A DNA stretch of 53,993 bases from Gemmatimonadaceae bacterium (GTDB lineage Bacteria; Gemmatimonadota; Gemmatimonadetes; Gemmatimonadales; Gemmatimonadaceae): contig JACDDT010000009.1 in NCBI GenBank assembly GCA_013816855.1, positions 1-53,993 on the forward strand, read 5' to 3'. Numbering within the stretch: position 1 is the first letter of the stretch; the number at the start of each line of letters is the position of its first letter. This document shows, one piece after another, positions 18,801 to 26,104 of the stretch. The notes beneath the pieces were generated by a model. It searched no databases and was not told the origin of the DNA. It saw only the letters and a list, made by a program, of their open reading frames with translations. Position numbers and translations under genes: made by a program.

Positions 18801-19106
18801 AAGCCATGGGGGTTGCCGGCGCACTGGAATCTGAAGAGTGATTTGCGGACGCGGCTCGGCTATCAGAGAAGCCAGGGAGCGAACTTCGTCGCGAATCCGC
18901 TCGACATCACCGGCCGCAGCCGTCTCACTGACAACGGACGACGCGCTTTTAGCTTCAATGCGGACACGGACGTTTCGGAAAACCTTTCTTCGAGTTTCGT
19001 CGTCTCGCGGGTGGAGAGTTTCGATCGTAACCTTAATCGCGGATTTACGCAGACGGTGATCAGCGCCGTTCTGCACATGCAGTTTTACGCTGGTGAGTTC
19101 AAATAG
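12843..19106 (+). CDS. sprA: SprA-family giant outer-membrane protein (type IX translocon-like)
   Basis: A 2087-residue exported protein. The ATG at 12843 gives a 24-residue signal peptide cleaved before Gln25 (AAA/QVG). Residues about 135-260 carry the SprA signature: an IGDYSDIGLQLDSRLEFRG-like opening, then a DLDYDTQREFDASNNISIYY strand pair, GEEVLQRLEIGNVTF and repeated Gly-rich barrel strands. In Bacteroidetes SprA/Sov (about 2400 residues) is the very large barrel through which type IX substrates cross the outer membrane; this homologue is somewhat shorter. No PorV, GldKLMN or C-terminal sorting-domain protein is seen in the window, so a complete type IX system is not shown. Its TAG stop overlaps the GTG of the next gene. 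Confidence 0.85.
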   Translation: MLRAVSAVLLLAISATLAAKPAAAQVGTDTTVKTQPTQPATPPTGTPGVPGLRIRLGRDTLPFRLPAIESRTERESYRQAAAQIEAARATAFQQNMRTILESVWGQVATTTFATSQAAPSFPGELPPKAKPSVPVKAVPIIGDYSDIGLQLDSRLEFRGEKNQSKRCSSGLFFDPVASCHSAFEPLVDFQFSAKSGGIVADRIHVDLDYDTQREFDASNNISIYYEGKGEEVLQRLEIGNVTFQPPASRFITTGIPSGNYGLQAITKIGAMRLKTIVAQQKGNVVRDRVFTVGDRTLQALDRKIEDYQFEARRFFFTVHPKLFGKAYPNVDILDTRRMARLSASLPDSLRPTRIFLYRLLIGGQPPNPNGPQFRLIGDPRSRRGQVYEYLREGVDYYADPSLLWIALVRPLALNNERLVVAYRVRINGRDTILASTGGTPDLSFTPGRDQVANLIWDPTVKPGDPAFDREIRSVYRLGGSDVRRQSVTLKVVTGSSSDQEKPLSGSADTYLQLFGLSQPTNTSSFDVENRIWPRPGDPNFELSLGASGAKTIRDQFLVFPSAKPFASIGLVGAGNPTNDTIYTTPPEYVRSSQRPEAVYHIRVRYQAEGSGEGGTLMLGTVQVRPSSERLLVDGTPLVRGADYTVDYDLGRVAFSRPDTLFPRPRQVTVQYEENPLFEETPTSIFGATGEFQMTNGQLAFTAISQNQKSNFTRPALGFEPQSMLVAGVTGLFSFDAPQLTALVSRLPAGETTAPSRVGLSAEFAASRPRTGAAQQAYIESFEGEAGLFIPLSDQQWYYSSQPALGRQLASRFGGGVFDLSRAATLAWQSNGADASGKVVKYSIEQIDTLTSLTGTGISGPEPLLWMTLYPASVGGLFDNATGTFRWRLGNATIGRRWRSIRTVLSSSGTDISRAENLEFWAQVVVSPSKRAKNPVMVFDFGDVSENSVSFAPDTLAIGKGGAPSLPDSLYFGRHLAGYDRLDSERDPFSRAFNVGANDNGLPGDVVDSLLVVGETTGARAPFVAKNVATCAGGFRVLQILGDSKVDCTITNNHLDEEDIDADNVLNFTSADRDQETWKRYIVDLADPAKYTRMGKCSVAPTLLAGRTAPDSVCWVLFRVPFKAADDSLGQVLLRRAHALRITMISGTGLGADDFSTVPLARLRLTGAPWLKLNDHALRGIAGDQPGVGIVQAGVIGTQDRNLTSGVSYESPPGVSDAPTSKTVSLQTGRVQINERSLRLTATALQPLERAEAYYRFPEGEKNFMGYTEVRVWARGIRDGWGDQGELQFYIRLGRDVNNFYMYRTPLNGGEGKSAWLPEVRVDFNKLFALRAQIQNAYLRGKAPNTCKGIDSVLIASSPIPPGHDPSGRYAACADGYIVYSLDPGTSPPNLAAVQEMAVGMVRTRAGGSIRPVLPSDTLELWVDDIRLGGSVNQTGFAGQLGLAVVVSDFADIRINATKRDPHFHQLAEQATFLTDNSLNISSAFHLEKLLPLSLGIAVPLTVNYTGASSDPLFISQSDLQGDVIEGLRRPRSAATSITLGIRRTRQSSGSALGVILDNLSLSSAYTRGVSRSEYEEGRAHNLIVGLDFNLSRALVPEASRWIPAEMHLTTAYTNGLDNRTSYLKPSFASFDPARKVRGRSQTWRNGSSVVFHPFKSAALRWDISSVRDLRNYGDQSVLGVVTTSERDRLLGATTGLERERAMQAGINISPPITAWFRPRLDFGTTYNMLRDPNTLSFLRAPDSVGSYRLPRRLGNTQTMTAGLTLDLPRAARQYLDSGSLLQNALLGLQPVDVNLNRSLLSVFDGTPMQPSLGYQFALGGVGKFRSLGSDLATSAGIVTQLSLNHSIRFPFGISVANRYQRINTRNWTRRFDERQEIVDGTQVVFPDVALRWSGRPMRLQSVISSLGLTARFLETRQLNATEPLGGDQVTDLGKIRVRSYPLNASLVFTGGRPVSTSVGLNVAQHRDSRPGLASSGRTADFSADLGKPWGLPAHWNLKSDLRTRLGYQRSQGANFVANPLDITGRSRLTDNGRRAFSFNADTDVSENLSSSFVVSRVESFDRNLNRGFTQTVISAVLHMQFYAGEFK

Positions 19107-20032
19107 TGAAACCATTGACGACGCTCGCTTTCATTCTGCTTTGTGTCGCGTGCCGGGGCGAAGCTCCGGACAAGTCGACGGGCTTTGACGGAGCCGCCGC
19201 ATACGGGTATGCGGGCGTGCAGGTGGGATTCGGTCCGCGTGTGCCCGGTACGCCTGCGGCAAAAGCCGCCGGAGATTGGATCGTCGCCGAGATGCGGAAA
19301 CGCGCCGATCAAGTGGTCGTGCAAGCGTTCGACTACAAGGATGCGAAAGGAAAGATCGTTCCCATGCGCAACATTCTCGCGCGCTTTCGTCCCGAGCTGA
19401 AAGACAGAATTCTCTACGTTACCCACTGGGATTCGCGCCCCACATCAACCGGAAGATGCTGCTCACCCGAGGCGCAAACCGAAGTGGAGAGGAACGTTCC
19501 TGTACCGGGCGCCAACGATGGTGCGTCGGGCGTTGGGATGTTCATAGCGCTCGGCGATCTTCTCAAGAAAAACAAGCCGGCGGTTGGAGTGGATCTTCTC
19601 TTCACCGACGGCGAAGACTATGGCGTGTTCGGCCCCCCGCCCGTTGACGTGCTCATCGGGGCACAATACTTCGCCGATCACCCCCCGCAGGCGGATTATC
19701 ATCCGCTCTTCGGAGTCTTGTGGGACATGATCGGTGACAAGGACCTCCGTATTCCACAGGAGGGGAATTCGATCAACAGCGCACCGGAAGTCGTTCAGCG
19801 AGTGTGGGATTTGGCCGCCGAGCTTGGACATTCGGATGTGTTCGTTCCGGAGAACGGCGGCGGCATCGATGACGATCACACTCCGCTTCTCAGGGCCGGA
19901 TACCGCATCATCGACGTCATCGACCTCAACTATAAGCCGCACCATACGCCGGAGGACACTATGGACAAGATTTCGGCGAAGTCTCTAGGCATCGTCGGAG
20001 ATGTTGCAGCGGCGCTTATCGCGCGCCAATGA
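19106..20032 (+). CDS. M28-family zinc enzyme, glutaminyl-peptide cyclotransferase type, lipoprotein
   Basis: A 308-residue M28 protein resembling zinc glutaminyl cyclases, which convert N-terminal Gln to pyroglutamate. Visible landmarks are THWDSRP (His107), GANDGASGVG (Asp138), DGEDYG (Glu170/Asp171), DMIGD (Asp207), a DDDH motif (to His258) and HHTPEDT (His280), in the order expected for that subgroup. The N-terminus is a lipoprotein-like signal with Cys16. The start GTG shares one base with the sprA stop (TAGTG) and its stop overlaps the MFS start (ATGA), so sprA, this gene and the exporter are coupled. An aminopeptidase role is the alternative; both activities occur in M28. Confidence 0.8.
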   Translation: MKPLTTLAFILLCVACRGEAPDKSTGFDGAAAYGYAGVQVGFGPRVPGTPAAKAAGDWIVAEMRKRADQVVVQAFDYKDAKGKIVPMRNILARFRPELKDRILYVTHWDSRPTSTGRCCSPEAQTEVERNVPVPGANDGASGVGMFIALGDLLKKNKPAVGVDLLFTDGEDYGVFGPPPVDVLIGAQYFADHPPQADYHPLFGVLWDMIGDKDLRIPQEGNSINSAPEVVQRVWDLAAELGHSDVFVPENGGGIDDDHTPLLRAGYRIIDVIDLNYKPHHTPEDTMDKISAKSLGIVGDVAAALIARQ

Positions 20033-21273
20033 CCGGAGGGCGCGGCACCGCGCGCGCTGGCTCACGCTACCTCAAGGGCCGGCTCACGGTCCTCATGATC
20101 ACAGCGTTTGTGGACATGCTCGGATTGGTGATGGTGCTGCCTCTCCTCCCGTTCTACGCGACAAAGCTCGGCGGCAGCGCGACCATCGTCGGTGGGCTCA
20201 TCGCAGCGTTCTCCCTCGCACAGCTGGTGAGCGCGCCCCTCTGGGGAAGTTTTTCTGATCGCTACGGACGAAGACCCGCACTTCTCTCCGGACTAATTCT
20301 CTCCGCTGTTGCCTACGTCATCTTCGCCTACGCCGGAACGATCTGGATGCTTTTTTTCTCCCGCCTCGTGCAGGGAGCCGGTGGAGGAACGATCGGGGTC
20401 GTCCAAGCATATGTCGCCGACGTGAGCGATCCGAAGGACCGCGCGAAAAGCCTCGGCTGGCTCTCTGCGGTAACAAGCCTCGGCGCGGTGATTGGCCCCG
20501 CCATCGGATCGGCACTCGTGCAGCTGTGGGGAAGGCACGCGCCCGGCATCGCCGCTGCCGCGTTCTCACTACTCGTCACCCTGTTTGCGTGGGAGTTTCT
20601 ACGCGAATCGAACGAGCCCGCTACTACGGATGAGCACGCCGCTGTTGAACACGTCGAAGGCTCCGTAATGTGGAGTGTCATTGCCCACCCACGTGACCCC
20701 GCACCCCGATTGATTTGGATTTATACCATAGCGATCGGCGCCTTTTACGGCATGGCACCGACGCTTCCGCTCGTCCTTCAGAAATACCTGCCTATCACCG
20801 AAGCGAACGTCGGATACTTCGTGATGTATCTCGGCGGAATGGGATTCGTAGTGCGTAGCTTCATCCTCGGCCGTATGATCGAATGGCTCGGCGAAGCCAA
20901 CCTCGCGCGCCTTGGGCTCCTCGTACTTGGGCTCGGTCTCGCCCTCGTAGCGTCCATCAGATCCTATACGATGGTGATAGTTTCGTTCACGCTCATGCCG
21001 GTGGGAACCGCATTCCTTTTTCCCAGCGTGACTGCGATGCTTTCGCGCGTTGTTCCCAAGGCGCGTCGTGGTCTATACATGGGAGTGCAACAGACCTTTG
21101 GAGGCGTCTCCAAAGTGGCTTTTCCCATTGCGACCGGAATTGCGATGGACCGGCTTGGGATGGGAGCGCCTTTCATCGTCGCCGGACTTCTTGTCGCGGC
21201 GACTTTGTTGTTCACTTCATCGATCGACGAGCACGCACTTCCGCCGGTGCGGTCTGCGAAACCCGCGCGCTAA
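20029..21273 (+). CDS. MFS transporter, DHA1/TetA-like drug exporter type
   Basis: A 414-residue, 12-segment major-facilitator protein. The cytoplasmic loop 2-3 motif SDRYGRRP (about residues 76-83) and the export-type GAVIGPAIGSAL motif in segment 5 (about 151-162) point to a proton-driven exporter of small molecules. It starts at an ATG overlapping the preceding stop and is the last of the coupled sprA group; 59 bases separate it from the next start. Substrate unknown. Confidence 0.85.
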   Translation: MTGGRGTARAGSRYLKGRLTVLMITAFVDMLGLVMVLPLLPFYATKLGGSATIVGGLIAAFSLAQLVSAPLWGSFSDRYGRRPALLSGLILSAVAYVIFAYAGTIWMLFFSRLVQGAGGGTIGVVQAYVADVSDPKDRAKSLGWLSAVTSLGAVIGPAIGSALVQLWGRHAPGIAAAAFSLLVTLFAWEFLRESNEPATTDEHAAVEHVEGSVMWSVIAHPRDPAPRLIWIYTIAIGAFYGMAPTLPLVLQKYLPITEANVGYFVMYLGGMGFVVRSFILGRMIEWLGEANLARLGLLVLGLGLALVASIRSYTMVIVSFTLMPVGTAFLFPSVTAMLSRVVPKARRGLYMGVQQTFGGVSKVAFPIATGIAMDRLGMGAPFIVAGLLVAATLLFTSSIDEHALPPVRSAKPAR

Positions 21274-21332
21274 CGTAGCGGTCGAGTTGTTTTGGATGTC
21301 GCACCCTCCCGCCGACATGCGACGATTCGGCG

Positions 21333-21830
21333 ATGGCGACACCCGCGGAAAGAAAAGCTCTCCTGTTTTTCGGAATCGTGATTGCGCTCGGAACCGGCGT
21401 GCGCGCTGCTCACATTCACACCGCAGCGCGCGGGTCACCCGACGCTTCAGCCCGCGCCGCGCTAGAGGTTCAGCTCGCGGCCGCTGACTCCGCCCGGCAC
21501 GCGAAGCTCAGTAAAAAAAAGGGCCGCAAACCACCAATCCATCAAAAACTGCCCTCTGCGAGGGTCGATTTGGATGTCGCCGGCGAGCCCGAGATCGAAG
21601 CCCTCAGAGGCATTGGACCGTCGCTCGCACGGCGTATCGTGGCCGACCGTGATTCGTTCGGGGCGTTCGGTTCACTCGAGGGGCTGAAGAGGGTCCGTGG
21701 CATCGGCAGCGGACTGGTCGCAAAGCTAGACAGCACAGTAACTTTCTCCCTCCTACCGCGTCCTATGAACACAGTAGTATCGCCCACCCGGCTCCGACCC
21801 AAAAAGCACGTGAGGGACACGCTCCGTTGA
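21333..21830 (+). CDS. ComEA-like helix-hairpin-helix protein
   Basis: A 165-residue protein with an N-terminal hydrophobic segment (about 9-22), a basic linker (about 58-72) and paired helix-hairpin-helix motifs at about 78-132 (LRGIGPSLARRI and VRGIGSGLVAKL). ComEA-type proteins bind incoming DNA outside the inner membrane during transformation. Lying directly before pilB/pilT/pilC-like genes and overlapping the first by TTGA, it may link the pilus to DNA uptake. A comEC-type channel gene is not in view. Confidence 0.75.
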   Translation: MATPAERKALLFFGIVIALGTGVRAAHIHTAARGSPDASARAALEVQLAAADSARHAKLSKKKGRKPPIHQKLPSARVDLDVAGEPEIEALRGIGPSLARRIVADRDSFGAFGSLEGLKRVRGIGSGLVAKLDSTVTFSLLPRPMNTVVSPTRLRPKKHVRDTLR

Positions 21831-23644
21831 CAGCTCCAGCCGCCACCACCGACCGTATCGGGGAAATGCTCGTCCGCGAGGGGCTGATCACGCACGATCA
21901 GCTAAAGCGGGCAGTCTATGAGCAGGAGCAAAGCGGTACGGGCGTCGGCTACAATCTGGTGAAGCTCGGCTATGTCAAGGAAACCGACATAACGCGCATG
22001 ATGGCCAAACAGTATCGGATGCCGGCCGTAGATCTTTCGCGCTTCGAGGTCGACCCGCGCATCGCGAAGCTGATCCCTGGCGATCTCGCCATAAAGCAGC
22101 AGGTCCTCCCACTCAAGCGCGAAGGCCGCACTCTCACCGTCGCCATCTCCGATCCGACGAGGCTTGGTGTCCTGGACGATCTGAAGTTCATCACGCGTTA
22201 CGACATCTTCCCGGTCATCGCCGGCGAGTACACGCTTCGCAACACCATTGAGAATTTCTACGAGTCCGCCGATTCGCAGATGGCGAATCTCCTCGAGCAC
22301 ATCGCCGAGGATGACGATGTAGAGATTCTCGAGGCGGAAGAAGAGATGAGCGCGACGGCCGCTGCCGTCGCTGTCGATGACGCTCCGGTCGTAAAGCTCA
22401 TCAACGCGATTCTCACCGATGCCGTCCGAAAGGGCGCTTCTGATGTCCACTTCGAATGCTTCGAGCACGAGCTGCGCGTTCGTTATCGCATCGACGGCGC
22501 TCTTCAGGAGATCATGCGGCCGCCGTACAAGATGCGCGCGGCTCTTATCTCACGCTTCAAGATCATGGCGAGCCTCAACATCGCCGAGCGCCGTGTTCCG
22601 CAGGACGGGCGCATTCGTCTGAAGATCGGAAACAAGGTCATCGACTACCGCGTTTCGACTTTGCCGACGCTCTTCGGCGAGAAGATCGTGCTCCGTATTC
22701 TGGACAAGGGAAATCTCACCCTCGACCTCGAGAAATTCGGCATCGAGCCGCGCCCCGAGCGTGAGCTGATGGAAGCGATCTCTAATCCATACGGCATGGT
22801 TCTCGTCACCGGGCCGACAGGATCGGGAAAGACGACGACCCTGTATTCCGCGCTGTCGAAGGTGAACAACATCGACGTGAACATCATGACCGCCGAGGAT
22901 CCCGTCGAGTACAACCTCTTCGGGATAAATCAGGTCGCGGTTCGGGCCGAAATCGGGATGACGTTCGCAGCGGCTCTCCGCGCGTTTCTGCGCCAGGATC
23001 CGAACATCATCATGGTCGGCGAAATGCGCGACCTCGAGACGGCCGGCATCGCGCTCAAGGCCGCGCTCACCGGCCACCTCGTGCTTTCGACGCTACACAC
23101 GAACTCCGCTCCGGAGACGGTGACGCGTCTTCTCGACATGGGCATCGAGGCCTTCAACGTTGCGTCCGCTCTCAATCTCATTCTTGCCCAGCGGCTGGTG
23201 AGAAAGATTTGTCAGAACTGTATCGAGCGGTACACACCTGACGAGGAGGAGCTCGCCGGAGCGAAGGTGACGCGCGACACGACTTTGCGCGATTTGCGCT
23301 TGAGCGACGAGACACTCGCGGACGCAAAGGCGCGCGCGGTCCCCGCGGCGCAGCCGTTCGTCTCGAAGGTGAATCTCGATACGCGCGTTGGGGATCTCGC
23401 CACATTCCGCGGAAAGGGATGCGAGCAATGTCTGGGGAGCGGACTAAAGGGAAGACAGGGGCTCTACGAAGTCATGTACATGACGCCGAAGCTTCGCCGG
23501 CTTATCATGCAGAGCTCACCGGTGAGCGAGCTTCAGGAAGCGGCAATCGGAGAAGGCATGCTCACTCTCCGTATGGACGGATGGCTGAAGGTTGTCAAAG
23601 GATTGACCACCATCGATCAGATGGTTCGCGAGACAAGCGTGTGA
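21827..23644 (+). CDS. Type IV pilus / type II secretion extension ATPase (PilB/GspE/MshE family)
   Basis: A 605-residue cytoplasmic hexameric ATPase that powers pilus assembly. It has an N-terminal GspE-N domain (about 10-150), Walker A GPTGSGKT (329-336), Asp box and Walker B (MVGEMRDLETAG, about 397-407), and a two-CxxC zinc site (Cys462/465 and Cys532/535). The start is TTG at 21827, overlapping the previous stop (TTGA); an ATG at 21866 is an alternative. The pilT- and pilC-like genes follow at short spacing. Confidence 0.9.
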   Translation: MTAPAATTDRIGEMLVREGLITHDQLKRAVYEQEQSGTGVGYNLVKLGYVKETDITRMMAKQYRMPAVDLSRFEVDPRIAKLIPGDLAIKQQVLPLKREGRTLTVAISDPTRLGVLDDLKFITRYDIFPVIAGEYTLRNTIENFYESADSQMANLLEHIAEDDDVEILEAEEEMSATAAAVAVDDAPVVKLINAILTDAVRKGASDVHFECFEHELRVRYRIDGALQEIMRPPYKMRAALISRFKIMASLNIAERRVPQDGRIRLKIGNKVIDYRVSTLPTLFGEKIVLRILDKGNLTLDLEKFGIEPRPERELMEAISNPYGMVLVTGPTGSGKTTTLYSALSKVNNIDVNIMTAEDPVEYNLFGINQVAVRAEIGMTFAAALRAFLRQDPNIIMVGEMRDLETAGIALKAALTGHLVLSTLHTNSAPETVTRLLDMGIEAFNVASALNLILAQRLVRKICQNCIERYTPDEEELAGAKVTRDTTLRDLRLSDETLADAKARAVPAAQPFVSKVNLDTRVGDLATFRGKGCEQCLGSGLKGRQGLYEVMYMTPKLRRLIMQSSPVSELQEAAIGEGMLTLRMDGWLKVVKGLTTIDQMVRETSV

Positions 23645-23669
23645 ACGAACAACCAGCGGCGGAATACGA

Positions 23670-24875
23670 ATGACTGGACCGATGATCGACATTTCGATGG
23701 GCAGCTCCTCGCAGCCGGCGCAGCAGCAGCCGGGCGGCACCATCAACCTGCGCAGTCTCCTCGAGGAGATGGTGACGAAGGACGCCTCCGATTTGCACAT
23801 CGTCGCGGGGGAGCGGCCCAAGCTTCGAATCGACGGAGACATCACCAGCGCCGCCCTCGATCACGTGATGACCCCGAAGGACACGCTTCAACTCGCGTAT
23901 TCCGTGCTCACCGAGAACCAGAAGAAGCGTTTCGAGATCGAGGACGAGCTCGATTTCTCGTTCGGTATCCAGAATCTCGCGCGCTTCCGTGGCAATTGCT
24001 TCAAGCAGCGCGGATGCGTGTCCATGGTCATCCGGCAGATTCCGTTCGACATCAAGACCTTCGAACAGCTCGGTCTCCCGCAAGCGATTGCGAAGATGGC
24101 GGAGAAGCCGCGGGGCCTAGTGCTTGTCACCGGTCCGACCGGCTCCGGAAAATCAACGACGCTTGCCGCGATGATCGACAAGATCAATCGCGAGCGCAAA
24201 GGCCACATCATCACCGTTGAAGATCCGATCGAGTTCATCCACCGCCATCAGGGCTGTATCATCAACCAGCGCGAGGTCGGCACTGACACGCACTCTTTCG
24301 CTGCCGCTCTCAAGTACGCGCTGCGCGAAGACCCCGACGTAATTCTCGTCGGCGAGATGCGTGACCTTGAAACGATCGCTGCCGCTCTCACGATCGCCGA
24401 GACCGGTCACCTCTGTTTCGCAACGCTGCACACCAACTCCGCCGCGGAGGCGATTAACCGCATCATCGACGTCTTCCCGTCGCACCAGCAGTCACAGGTG
24501 CGTGCGCAGCTTGCGTTCGTGCTCGAGGGTATTGTCACCCAAACGCTCGTCCCGAAAGCACGCGGGCGGGGACGCGCCATGGCTGCCGAGCTTCTTATCG
24601 TGACGCCCGCCATTCGCGCGCTCATCCGCGACGACAAGGTGCACCAGATCTATTCGTCCATGCAGGCGGGAAAGAAGTTCGGAATGCAGACGCTCAACGA
24701 CGCGCTGTACAACTTGTATATGAGCCGCGAGGTCACTTCTGACGAATGCCTTCGCGTGAGCAGCGATCCATCGGAGTTTTTACGGATGATCGGGCAGGCC
24801 GACGGCACCGATCAGGGCGGCGCGGCGCCACCGACGCGCGGGCCACTCACGGGCGGCCTCGGCATCAAGAGGTAA
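23670..24875 (+). CDS. pilT: Pilus retraction ATPase PilT
   Basis: A 401-residue PilT-type ATPase that depolymerises type IV pili. It has the N-terminal PAS-like domain (about 25-110), Walker A GPTGSGKST (155-163), the HTNSAAEAINR region, and the PilT-specific AIRALIRDDK motif near residue 310. An N-terminal Gln/Ser-rich extension (1-22) and a Gly/Ala/Pro-rich tail are additions. It lies 25 bases after the pilB-like gene and 6 before the platform gene. Confidence 0.92.
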   Translation: MTGPMIDISMGSSSQPAQQQPGGTINLRSLLEEMVTKDASDLHIVAGERPKLRIDGDITSAALDHVMTPKDTLQLAYSVLTENQKKRFEIEDELDFSFGIQNLARFRGNCFKQRGCVSMVIRQIPFDIKTFEQLGLPQAIAKMAEKPRGLVLVTGPTGSGKSTTLAAMIDKINRERKGHIITVEDPIEFIHRHQGCIINQREVGTDTHSFAAALKYALREDPDVILVGEMRDLETIAAALTIAETGHLCFATLHTNSAAEAINRIIDVFPSHQQSQVRAQLAFVLEGIVTQTLVPKARGRGRAMAAELLIVTPAIRALIRDDKVHQIYSSMQAGKKFGMQTLNDALYNLYMSREVTSDECLRVSSDPSEFLRMIGQADGTDQGGAAPPTRGPLTGGLGIKR

Positions 24876-24881
24876 TCGACG

Positions 24882-26075
24882 ATGGCAACGTTCACTTATA
24901 CCGCGCGCGCTCTCAATGGAGATCTGCGCACAGCCACTATCGACGCGCAGTCACGCGATGAAGTGATCGGCCAGCTGCGGAAGCAGCGGCTCAGCGTCGT
25001 TAAGATCGATGAGGACGCCAAGAAGAAGGCCGGCCGCGGCTCCGTGCCGATGCGCGACGTCGTCATCTTCACCCGGCAATTCTCTACTATGATCAATGCC
25101 GGCCTGCCCCTCGTGCAGGCGTTGACCATTCTCGCAGACCAGACGGACAACAAGGCGCTTTCCGAGATCACGAGGAAAGTCGTGTTCGACGTCGAGTCGG
25201 GTCATACCGTCGCCGACGCTTTGGCGAAGCACCCGAAGGCGTTCACCTCTCTCTACGTGAACATGGTTTCCGCTGGTGAGGCTGGCGGTATTCTCGACAC
25301 GATTCTGATGCGGCTCGCCACCTTCCTCGAGAAGAACGACAAGCTCGTCCGGAAAGTGAAAGGCGCGATGATCTATCCGTCTGTCATTATGGCGGTCGCC
25401 GGCATCGCAGTGATAACGCTGCTTCTCTTCGTGATTCCCGTATTCTCCTCGATGTTCGCGTCCGCCGGCCAGGCACTCCCGCTGCCGACGCGCGTCGTCA
25501 TTGGCGCCTCGAACTTTCTCAAGCACTACTGGTACATCCTCCTCGCCGCCGGCATAGGCATCTGGTATGCCTTCAAGAAGTACTACGCGTCTAATGACGG
25601 AAAGCTCGTCATCGACCGGATCATGCTCCATTTCCCGATTCTCGGCGACGTGCTGCGGAAATCCGCCGTCTCTCGATTCACGCGCACACTCGGCACTCTC
25701 ATCAGCTCCGGTGTAAGCATCCTCGAGGGCCTCGAGATAACTGCCAAAACCGCGGGAAACCGCGTTATTCAGGACGCCATCATGCTTTCGCGCGCGTCCA
25801 TCGCAGGGGGCGACACGATCGCCGCACCGCTTCAGAAATCGAAAGTATTTCCGCCTATGGTCATTTCGATGATCTCGGTGGGCGAGCAGACCGGTGGGCT
25901 GGACGAGATGCTAACCAAAATCGCCGAGTTTTACGACGACGAGGTGGACGCGGCAGTGAGCAATCTCTTGTCGCTTCTCGAGCCGGTGATGATCGTATTC
26001 CTCGGAGTCATCGTCGGCGGAATGGTCGTCGCTATGTATCTGCCGATCTTCAACATGATCGACGCCGTTCAGTAA
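24882..26075 (+). CDS. pilC: Pilus inner-membrane platform protein (PilC/GspF family)
   Basis: A 397-residue inner-membrane protein with two GspF domains (about 65-190 and 270-390) and three main membrane segments (about 165-190, 212-230, 365-390). The FTRQFSTMINAGLPLVQAL motif and its second-repeat equivalent (FTRTLGTLISSGVSILEGLEI) are clear. It couples the ATPases to pilin insertion. It is the last gene of the motor cluster and faces a convergent gene 29 bases on. Confidence 0.92.
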   Translation: MATFTYTARALNGDLRTATIDAQSRDEVIGQLRKQRLSVVKIDEDAKKKAGRGSVPMRDVVIFTRQFSTMINAGLPLVQALTILADQTDNKALSEITRKVVFDVESGHTVADALAKHPKAFTSLYVNMVSAGEAGGILDTILMRLATFLEKNDKLVRKVKGAMIYPSVIMAVAGIAVITLLLFVIPVFSSMFASAGQALPLPTRVVIGASNFLKHYWYILLAAGIGIWYAFKKYYASNDGKLVIDRIMLHFPILGDVLRKSAVSRFTRTLGTLISSGVSILEGLEITAKTAGNRVIQDAIMLSRASIAGGDTIAAPLQKSKVFPPMVISMISVGEQTGGLDEMLTKIAEFYDDEVDAAVSNLLSLLEPVMIVFLGVIVGGMVVAMYLPIFNMIDAVQ

Positions 26076-26078
26076 AAA

Positions 26079-26099
26079 CCATTCCGCTGTGAGACGGAA
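26079..26099 (-). terminator. Short hairpin between convergent pilC and NlpC/P60 genes
   Basis: On the minus strand TTCCG pairs with CGGAA (26082-26098) and a T-run follows. The stem is short and bulged, so this is a weak terminator call for the NlpC/P60 gene. Confidence 0.35.
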
Positions 26100-26104
26100 G
26101 CGTC

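Noticed and set aside
17613-19115. 500-residue open frame on the minus strand inside sprA
   Set aside because: Antisense to the conserved SprA sequence, Arg/Glu-rich with no domain, typical of high-G+C shadow frames.
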